From the NCBI GenBank assembly GCA_031772625.1, contig CM062818.1, positions 1,282,582,277-1,282,646,276 of the forward strand: a DNA stretch of 64,000 bases, written 5' to 3'. Below are positions 56,295 to 64,000 of this stretch, piece after piece. Every line of letters starts with the position of its first letter. The stretch's first letter is position 1. The notes beneath the pieces are model-generated. The model was not told where the DNA came from and ran no database searches. It saw only the letters and a list, made by a program, of their open reading frames with translations. This DNA is from Pinus tabuliformis. Its lineage: Eukaryota > Streptophyta > Pinopsida > Pinales > Pinaceae. A program made the position numbers and the translations under genes.

Positions 56295-57067
56295 TGTTGA
56301 AATTAGCAAGAAAAGTGATTCCTTGATTTGTGCCTTAATTTAAGGAGTCAAAGTCGAGTTCCTTGTTGTGCATGGTCGAGTTCCTAAAATTTAGGAGTTT
56401 CCCTAAAAATTAGGACTGCATGAGGCAATTAACTAATGTGTTGAAATTGAAAGCCAACATCTTGATTTTCTAGTGTGAGTTAGTTTGGAAACTGAAAGAA
56501 CAAGGGGAGTTAGCCTCCTAAATTTTAGGGGGAACTAGTTAACAAGTTGTCTTAACTGTTGTTAACTAGAAAAGCACCAATTCGACTTTCCAAACATAAA
56601 ACTCACTAATATTAACCATTCAAATTGCCTTTAAAAAGAGGAACAAAGGCACAAGTTTATTCATTGTTTTGGTGAGCACGAGTTGGTGAGACCAAGCAAT
56701 AGGTAACACAAGTTTGTGCGTGGATCTTGTGAGAGGAAGAGTGTGCAAGAGAAGCTTGTGCACAGATTGGTAGAGGGCAGCAGATATCAACAGTCTTGCA
56801 AGGATTTCAAGCCTGGTTCAAGGCAGGAAAACTAGGTTGTTTTCAGATTGAAACAGTTGCATTTGTAAGAGATCAATTGCTCAGTTTTTCTATCAACAAA
56901 ATTCTCATCAAGTAAAAGGTTTTCCCAGTTGGGTTCCCTAGTAAAAAAAAGTTGTCTTGAATTGTGTGACTATGTTTTATTTTTGTTCCTAATTCCGATG
57001 CAAATTGAGTAGAGAAATCCTGTGTTAGTAAGAAAGGAAAGAAATTTTCAGATTGTTCTTATCAACA
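56295..57067 (+). mobile_element. Solo Copia-type LTR inside the chromovirus integrase
   Basis: 773 bp, TGTTGAAATTAGC…TTATCAACA, interrupting the chromovirus frame. It shares GGTTTTCCCAGTTGGGTT (about 56924) and the layout of the LTR at 26639. The flanks TATAT and TATTA are similar but not an exact duplication. No internal element sequence is present. Confidence 0.78.
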
Positions 57068-58578
57068 TATTAGAATTCCATGGATTCTTTACATATATCC
57101 TATCCTTGTAGTATATGACCTCGTCTATCACCTGATATTTGTCATCCCCAAAAGTACCATCCAAGATCTCACACACCTGTTGATTCTTGGAGTACTCAAC
57201 CAGCAACTAAGCCTTTTAATCTTGTGCAATCTCCATGAGCGAGTGCCACGGGCCTCCTCGAGAGTGCATCTACCACTATGTGCTGCTTGCCCTTGACATA
57301 CTCTATCTCAAACTCATAAGCCTAAATCTTACTAACCCGCTTTTGCTGCCTAACCTGAAGCTCCCTCTGCTCCAAAAAGAATCGAAGACTATCGTGATCA
57401 ATCTTCACCTTGAATTTGTTGCCTACCAAACACTGTCGGAATTTGTTCAGGGTAGCATAATGGCCAACATCTCTTTGTCATATATGGAATATAACCTCTC
57501 ATGGATCTACAACTTCTAGCTCTCGAAAGCAATCGGATGGCCTCCTTGCATCAAAACCACCCAATGCCCTCTCCAAATGCATCACACTCCAAAACAAACA
57601 GCTGTGAAAAATCAGGTAAGGCCAAAACGACACAACTTCTCATCACTCTCTTGAGGTGCTCAAAACCCTCCTATGCCACATTTGTCCACTCGAACACCCC
57701 TTTCTTTGTCAAATCTATGACAGATGTTATTTGCTGAAAAAGCCCCCTCACAAACCACCTATAGTAGATACATATCCCCAGAAACCCCCGCAACTCCACA
57801 CATTCCTGGGCATAGGCCAATCTAGAATGGTCCTAATCTTCTCCTGATGAACTCTAACTCCATCCTTGCCAATCACGTGTCCCAGATACAACATCTCTGT
57901 CAATCCAAACTCACACTTGGACATCTTGGCATAAAATTGTTGTTGTCCAAGATGCTCAAGACTTCCTCCAAGTGTTGCAGGTGCTCCTCTCCCGCTGTAT
58001 ATCAGAATGTCGTCAAAAAACACCAACACAAATTTGTGCAACTACTTGCAGAACACATGGTTCATGCAAGATTGGAAGGTCGTTGGTGCATTGGTTAGCC
58101 CAAAGGGCATCACCAAGAACTCAAAATGCCCATAGTGGTATCAAAATGCAGTCTTTGGAATATCCTGTTCCCTCATCTAAATCTGGTGGTATCTCGAATG
58201 CAGGTCTATCTTAGAGAGGAATTTAGCTCCTCTAAGCTCATTAATACACGTTATCGAGTACCTATTCTTCAGCATCTTCTTGTTAAGGGCCCTGTAGTCA
58301 ATGCACATGTGAAGGGTCACATCCTTCTTCTTCACTAGCACCACTGCAGCAGCAAAGGGACTAGAGTTGGGCCTAATGTGCCCCAATGCCAACAACTCTT
58401 GAATAGCCCTCTCAATCTCATCTCGGTATGCCTTGGGATGCTTGTAGGGAGTAGTAATGTCACTAATAATTGCATGCACTCCCTCCTCCAACTCTATGGT
58501 AAGCTCAAAGCCCCTATATGGTGGATGGCTTGGTGGGGTGTCTCTAAATATTACCAAATGCTTCTCCAATAATGCCAA
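57068..58578 (-). pseudogene. Chromovirus reverse transcriptase, RNase H and integrase linker
   Basis: RT is read at 58578-58177 (HPPYRGFELTIELEEG, LLALGHIRPNSSPFAAAVVL, MCIDYRALNKKMLKNRYSI, KIDLHSRYHQI) and at 58041-57748 (VLVFFDDILIYSG with the FDD catalytic pair, YLGHVIGKDGV). Between them, near 58050-58170, the frame is shifted. RNase H starts LFVLECDAFGEGIGW (about 57590). The linker VCEILDGTFGDDKYQV is near 57125-57180. Multiple stops and frameshifts make it inactive. Confidence 0.9.
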
Positions 58579-58602
58579 AATATTTGGGTGCGATGGCAGC
58601 CC

Positions 58603-58995
58603 CTATTTTCTCGAATTTGATATGTGTAGCTCAATTGCCCATGCTATATCTCCATGCCTCAAATCAACTTCCATCCTATGAGCTGACACTGTTTGTGGTG
58701 GATGTGAATACATGCCTCTCAGTACTACCAACTTCCCATCCGGTCCCACAAACTCCATCTCCAGTTTCTTCCAATTTGTAGTGACACACCCCAAAGAATA
58801 TAGCCATTGGACACCCCTCACCACATTGGTGTCTAGAACATCAACAACAAAGAAATGGTTTGTCACAAAGTAGTTCCCCATGGTTAGGGTCATATTGGGT
58901 ACATACCTCGTGCATTGCATGGTCCAATCTCCAGGTACTAGCACTGAGAATCCCTCTAAAGCCTCTATATGTATGCCTCTACACTCCACCAACAT
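58603..58995 (-). pseudogene. Chromovirus protease remnant
   Basis: The segment FFVVDVLDTNVVRGVQWLYS, then LGCVTTNWKKLEMEF, corresponds to the second half of chromovirus retropepsin (…vvLG..WL..lG….d…..m.f). The catalytic DSGA would lie just upstream, beyond the F6 LTR, and is lost. Confidence 0.78.
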
Positions 58996-59011
58996 GCATC
59001 AATAAAATTGT

Positions 59012-59317
59012 TGTTACTATTTGTAGCATCGGATGTGTTCTACCCACGAAATTTTGTGGAGAGACTAGAATACGTGAGATTTCCAAAACCCATAAATTGT
59101 TTATGGAAATTTTACCTAGAGACAACCTAATTAGATTATTAGTCGTTTTTTAATATTTCCTAAGTCTAAACTTAGGGAATATGACTAATTAATCAGTATT
59201 AATTAAGTCATGGTGAGAATGTTCTAAAAAAGCACATGGATCGATTTCTAGTTAATCCTGGCCATTGATTAAGATTTAATTGTGGTCATTGAAGTCTCAA
59301 CAAAGGGTTATAAGAAG
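59012..59317 (+). mobile_element. F6: LTR fragment of the gag-only family, most diverged copy
   Basis: About 306 bp starting TGTTACTATTTGTAGCATC, clearly the family U3 (TAGCATCGGATGTG, GAGAATGTTCTAAA, GAAGTCTCAAC). The hairpin is at 59135-59193. It ends at about 59317, where the hAT-like element begins, so its remainder may lie beyond the right edge of the window. Confidence 0.85.
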
Positions 59318-59865
59318 AAAGTCTATGTTGCACGGGTACCCGCACCCGGGGGTGGGGTTCTCGAACCCGTCTCGGATTCCCGCACCCGGGGGGGGGGTTT
59401 TGAACCCGTCTCGGGTTCCCGCACCTAAGTACCGGATTCGGGTACGGGTTCTTCTCAGAAGAACCCAAAAGAACCGGGTTCTTACATGAAGAACTGGGTT
59501 CTTCAAAAAAAAAACATTGGCTTCTTTTCCTTTAATGGGTTCTTGGGTTGGGTTCTTTGGGTTCTTTGGGTTCTTCATAAAAAAACTATATTAAAAAATT
59601 AATTTTCAAATAATTTTTTTTATTGAAATTTAAAAAAAAAAAAAAAAAAAATAAAAATAAAAAAAAATAAAATTAAATTAAAAATTATTTTATTATTAAG
59701 TTTTAACTTTTAACAAATGTAAAAAACTTTAAAAACCCTAAATCTTTAACTCTCTTTGAACGCACACATCGAAATTTCTGATACGTGATTTCATTTTTGT
59801 TTCAACTTTTTTCCATTTGGTTGAGGCTTGAGCCGTTCCCGTTTACCATTTCCGGCGGCAGTGGG

Positions 59866-59955
59866 CAGCTTCAGCAGCAGTGGGCAGTGGGCAGCTTCAG
59901 CAGCAGTGGGCAGCTTCAGCGGCAGTGGACAGAGCAGCTTCAACGGCAGTGGTAT
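59866..59955 (+). repeat. Minisatellite with GCAGTGGGCAGCTTCAGC unit
   Basis: Four to five copies of an approximately 18-27 bp unit, CAGCTTCAGCAGCAGTGGG, in the leader of the hAT element. It reads open in several frames but is simple sequence. Confidence 0.8.
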
Positions 59956-60059
59956 TTACTACTTTACGGTGCTCCTCAAGTTTTCGTTTTCAATTTTCTT
60001 ACTCAGCTAGTTTATTTCAACAGCAGTGGTATAGTCTAAAACAGTTATATAGTTATCAT

Positions 60060-61170
60060 GTTATTCACAAATAAATCGGATTTTGAAAATACAGTTATCA
60101 TGTTATTCAATTATTCACAACTAAAACAGTTCCTTCATGAAAATCTTCACAGCTAGCCATAGGAAGGGATAGCAGAAAAATAAACATTACTTCATCCAAT
60201 TAGTTCGATAGCCACTACCATGGCCAATGAGAGAAATAGATTGAGGCATTTTGAATGCCTTTTGAACCTGCAGTAGAGCTAAAACACTTTTTAAAATCAT
60301 GAACCTATGAAGCTTACTTTGAGAGATATGTAGGCAGTGGGCACGGTAACTTCCAGGTGCATTTGTCAAAGACCAAAAAATTGGAAAATACAAGTTATTT
60401 GACCTCCAATATTATTGCATCCCTTTTAAGTTTTTATTAAAAAAACTAATAGGTATAAGAACCAAGGCTGCTTGGAAGTGGGAGCCAGAGTGGGGGACAC
60501 AATTTTTAGAAGCTTCTAGATCGAGAGGGTTTTTTATACTATATATATTTTGAATCATTACATATAAATTCTGCGGTTTTTTTTAGGCTTGTGGATACAT
60601 TAAAGTATAAATTATGGCTGCTGGCAGCATATATTTCACTGCTGTCCCACCAAACACACAAGGCAGCCCAATAAAACAAAATTTAAAATGTTGAGTCTTT
60701 GAGAACTCAGAATACTTTAGGATTTTTGAGCGTAATCCTGAGTTTGTAGGAAACTTGGCTAGTGTATCTCAGTCAGATGTGTGAGACAAAATCTGTCCCA
60801 AGTTTCACCAAAATAGCTGAGTCTAGCATTTACTTAAGTAAATGTTGGACTCGCTGCTTTGGCATTAGACATCTTACAATGTTACATGTAAATTCTTCTT
60901 TTATGTTTGAATTTTTGAAATAACTTAAACATGTCATTCATGCAAGCCGTATCCTAGTATGTATTTTGAATTTTCAGTTTTAGTAGTAGCCTTGAGCTCT
61001 CTCACATAGCTGTCATGGTTACACGGAAAAGATTCAAAAGAATGCTATGCTTTCATAAAATATAGCTTAGTCTCTCATTAATATTTATTATTAACATCTA
61101 TTAACATAACTTTTACTTTGAATTTTGTTAAACAGATTCAAATTGTCTTCCAAAATTTGCAAAATAAAAA
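60060..61170 (+). other. Non-coding leader of the hAT element
   Basis: AT-rich, no coding signature. A possible acceptor (TTAAACAG, about 61129-61136) precedes the transposase start, so a leader intron is possible. Confidence 0.4.
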
Positions 61171-63614
61171 ATGTCTTCAGCAAATCCACAATATCCACTT
61201 TGGAAATATGTGGATAGGCAAAAACCTCCAAAAGGTGCTGGGGGGGACAGCAACAATAAAATGCACTTTATGTCAGCTTGAATGGAAAGGGAGCTATACC
61301 AAAGTTAAAACTCATTTTATGCAGATACCAAGGAAGAGTGTTTATGTTTGCACTGGAAACCCAAATGATCCCACTAGACTCCCTAGTGCACAAAGAGAGC
61401 AACAAAAGGCTGATGGTAAGGCAAGCAAAGAAATCTTTAGACTATGTCACAATGTGGATGAAAATAATGATTCAAATGAGAAAGAATTACCATTTGATGA
61501 TGAAGTTGAAGTTGGTGATGAGCATGTGTCAGTGTCATCTAGAGCATAAAAAAGTACTACCAGTCAAACACGCAAGAAGCCTAAACTTGGTGGCCTTTAT
61601 GACATGTTTGATGTGAAAGGTAGGGAGGGTGTTGATCTTGCAATAACAAGATTTTTTCTTGCATGTGGCATTCCCTTCAATGCAACTCGTTCCCCCTATT
61701 TTGAGCAAATGGTTCATGCTATTAATGATGGACCTCAAGGGTATAAAGCTCCTGGTTATGAAAAGCTTCGAACTGTATTGGTGGACAAGGAGAAAGCCCG
61801 TCTTGAGAAGGCAATGGCACCCTTGAAAGCATCTTGGAGTGTAGATGGATGCTCCATTGTCATGGATGGATGGACTGATTGTAGGAATCGTCCATTAATA
61901 AACATCATTGTCTCTTCCATGTCTGGGCCTTATTTTCTCAGGGCCATTGATTGTTCTGGTCAAGAAAAGAACACTATGTTCTTAAAAGACCAATTATGTG
62001 ATGCCATTGCAGAGGTGAGGCCATCCAATGTTGTTCAAGTTATTACTGATGCAGCTCCAGTGTGCAAAGCAACAGGAGGAATGGTTCAGAAGGAGTACAA
62101 GTAAATGACAAGTTTCAACTTTCAAGTTTGATTTATCTTTTATTTAAATTACATTTTTTATTTTGAGTACAAGTTTGATTTGTTTTAACTTTAGTCCTTG
62201 ATTACAATTTGATTTATTAATATTTTAATTTTGTCTTTGATGTACCCAGGCATATTTTTTGGACACCATGTGCAGTGCATGCTATGAATAATGCATTGAA
62301 GGACATTGGCAAAATTGAATGGATTCAAGCATTAATTGAAAATGGCCGCAAAATTCAAATATTTATATGCAACCATCATCAGTCACAAGCCATTTACCGC
62401 AAGCATGCAAAAATGGAGCTTCTTAAACCAGCAGATACCAAATTCGCAACTTACTACATTTTACTTAGGCGGCTTGTGGAGATGAAGGAGGCTTTATCTG
62501 CCACAGTCATCAGTGACATGTGGGAACAATGAAGGTTATCTACCTCAGATGCAGCTTTGGAGGTGAAGAGGTTGATTTTGAATGATAATTTTTGGGTTGA
62601 TGCCAAATTTGTTGTGGAAATTATAGAACCAATTTGTGATATGATCCGCTATGCAGACACAAATGGTCCATGTTTAGGTGAGATTTATGAGAACATGGAC
62701 TTGATGTGTGAGAGGATCCAAACCGTCACAAATAGGAAGGATCCTACTTTATGGCCACAACTGAAAGAGTTTATACATGGGTGTTGGAATAAACTGAACA
62801 CCCCTCTTCATATGGCAGCTTATGCAGTTAATCCAAAATGGTATGATCCCACAACAGGAAGGAGGCCTCCATCCCAAGATAGAGAGGTGTTCACAGGATT
62901 CTTGAATGCTGTCAAGAAAATTTATGGTAATACAGAAGAAGCCTCTGACATACGATCTCAGTTTGCCCAATTTTCATGTGGCCGAGTTGTCTTTGGTTCA
63001 CATGCATCTTTGGCAGATAGACGCAAAAAGAAGGATCCAATTGATTGGTGGTGGCTTCATGGTGTTGATGCTCCTGAGTTGCAGCAATTTGCCATACGGT
63101 TACTTGGACAGGTAGCTAGTTTGGAGTTCCTCATCTTATTCAAAATTTGAAAAATTCTCAATTAAATATAGGAAATTAATTTTAAATTTTCATTTTAGTT
63201 TTAGTTTTTATTTTTCAAAATTATAACTAATTTAATGGGCTCCCCCTAATATTTCAAGTAGCTAGTTCTTCATCTTGTGAGAGGAATTGGAGCACGTATG
63301 CCTTTATTCATTCAGTAAAGAGAAATAGGTTGGGCTCAAAGAAGGTAGAGAACTTAGTGTACATTCATAGCACACTTCGTCTCATATCTCGAAAAGACCC
63401 TGGGTACAAGGAGGGTCCTTTCAAGAGATGGGACCAACACATAGATGATGCTGCGTGTGTGGACGAGGATATACAACCAGATGGCCTTATTGAGCTACCT
63501 CCAATTGCTATGGATGAGCGAGAGCCTGAAGATGAGAGTGATTCCTACCTGGAGAACATGCTAGCTGAAGATCTAAGTGATGTTGGTGACATGGATGTTG
63601 ATGACATGGGTTGA
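61171..63614 (+). pseudogene. hAT transposase pseudogene (BED finger, DUF659, hAT dimerisation)
   Basis: The start MSSANPQYPLWKYVDRQK (61171) leads into a run of seven G (61240-61246), where one extra G shifts the frame. The BED-type finger follows (IKCTLCQLEWKGSYTKVKTH). TAA at 61547 interrupts exon 1, then SPYFEQMVHAIND and WSVDGCSIVMDGWTD (DUF659, catalytic region) are clear. A clean 149-bp GT-AG intron (62101-62249) joins KEYK to HIFWTPCAVHAMN. TGA at 62530 breaks exon 2. The second intron (63112 to about 63260) has no frame-exact acceptor. The end has SSSSCERNWSTY, VYIHSTLRLI (hAT dimerisation) and an acidic tail. About 715 residues if intact. The few lesions suggest recent death. Confidence 0.9.
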
Positions 63615-64000
63615 GGAAGCCATTGTTCATTAGGCTTTAGCTATTTTTATTTTAGTATTTTAAAATTTCCTAGTTCATGTTTGAAGACGCCTTAAGGCAA
63701 ATTTTGAATGTAGTATGACAATGGACATATATCATGATTCATGATTCTTATTAATATGTAAACAATGAACAGTTTTTTGGTGATAAATTTTGAAATTTCA
63801 ATGTGAATGTTCAATGTTCAATGATGTGCATGTTTAAATGATTAAAGTTTTCTTGTTTAAAGTTGAAAAAATATACAAATTCAAATTTCATATATGTTAT
63901 TAATTATAATTTATAAATTTATAATTTATAAAATTTAATTATTAAAATTTAATATTATTATATTACCCGACGAACCCACGCACCTTGTTTCCAAAAATGT
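63615..64000 (+). other. 3' non-coding end of the hAT element
   Basis: AT-rich, with a palindromic TTATAATTTATAAA run near 63905-63940. The subterminal GAACCC-type words at 63965-63980 lead out of the window. Confidence 0.5.

Larger units (their letters stand above)
53574..59011 (-). mobile_element. Decayed Ty3/gypsy chromovirus with 3' LTR, 5' part lost
   Basis: Minus-strand order: protease remnant (58600-58995), RT (57750-58578), RNase H (about 57300-57740), integrase (about 57070-57200 and 55860-56294), chromodomain (about 55709-55860), polypurine tract GGGCGGGGAGGAC, and 3' LTR 53574-55708. Gag, primer site and 5' LTR are missing, cut by the F6 LTR at 59012. A solo LTR (56295-57067) and a hAT derivative (54517-55317) are inserted. 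The C-terminal chromodomain identifies a chromovirus. Confidence 0.88.
59318..64000 (+). mobile_element. hAT element carrying a transposase pseudogene, right end outside the window
   Basis: The left edge has GC-rich GGGTACCCGCACCC words, then many GGGTTC/GAACCC copies to about 59575. Similar words (ACCCGACGAACCCACG) occur at 63965-63980, just before the window ends, so the element probably spans the whole stretch. The terminal repeats themselves could not be verified because the right one is not in the window. It contains a minisatellite, an AT-rich leader and the transposase. Confidence 0.7.

Noticed and set aside
59785..60039. Possible small protein with SSSGQLQ repeats
   Set aside because: It is the minisatellite read through in three frames. 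No homology or codon signature.
1..64000. CRISPR arrays, operons, bacterial defence or toxin systems
   Set aside because: None of the repeats has regular spacer structure. All coding is plant retrotransposon or hAT type.

Overview
This window is plant nuclear DNA made almost entirely of transposable elements. I found no host protein-coding gene and no RNA gene. The element types (Copia, Ty3/gypsy chromovirus, Tat-like Ty3, hAT with GT-AG introns) and the dense nesting point to a land plant with a large genome. A gymnosperm is my best guess, but it is inference and was not tested.

Seven insertions belong to one gag-only, Copia-like LTR family (TR-GAG type, here F0-F6). It has LTRs of about 1.15 kb, an initiator-tRNA-Met primer site, one Gag gene and no pol. 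F0 (1-1021, minus) is an LTR cut by the window edge. F1 (3088-7331, plus) is complete, with a 5-bp target duplication. F2, F3 and F4 (15447-23293, minus) form a nested stack. F5 (32723-36518, plus) lies inside another Copia element. F6 (59012 to about 59317, plus) is an LTR fragment.

Other elements, left to right: (a) Copia-1, minus, 8440-15446, with Gag to integrase and a 5' LTR that hosts a gag-protease Ty3 remnant (12469-14760). (b) A 2.3-kb hAT element with a perfect 8-bp target duplication (23619-25947), split by a solo Ty3-type LTR. (c) A Copia RNase H tail and LTR (26453-27561). (d) Copia-2, minus, 29908-38236, with target duplication AACCC, interrupted by F5 and then partly deleted. 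(e) A 13.3-kb Tat-like Ty3 element, minus, 39420-52734, with 3.65-kb LTRs about 98.4% identical, target duplication GAAGT and a reading frame broken by one amber codon. (f) A decayed Ty3 chromovirus, minus, 53574-59011, hosting a hAT deletion derivative and a solo LTR. (g) A hAT transposase pseudogene inside a GGGTTC-rich element (about 59318 to the window end).

Elements (d) and (e) sit in a host stretch (27562-29907, 38237-39419, 52735 to about 52850) that is itself a degenerate tandem repeat.

The observations most worth following are: the Tat-like polyprotein, where an RNase H with all four acidic residues lies between protease and reverse transcriptase while the usual RNase H after RT has lost all four; a U3 hairpin kept in all F-family LTRs, apparently through paired changes; arrays of short motifs in the transcribed leaders of two unrelated LTR families; and several Gag stops that are CAG-to-TAG changes confirmed by intact paralogues.
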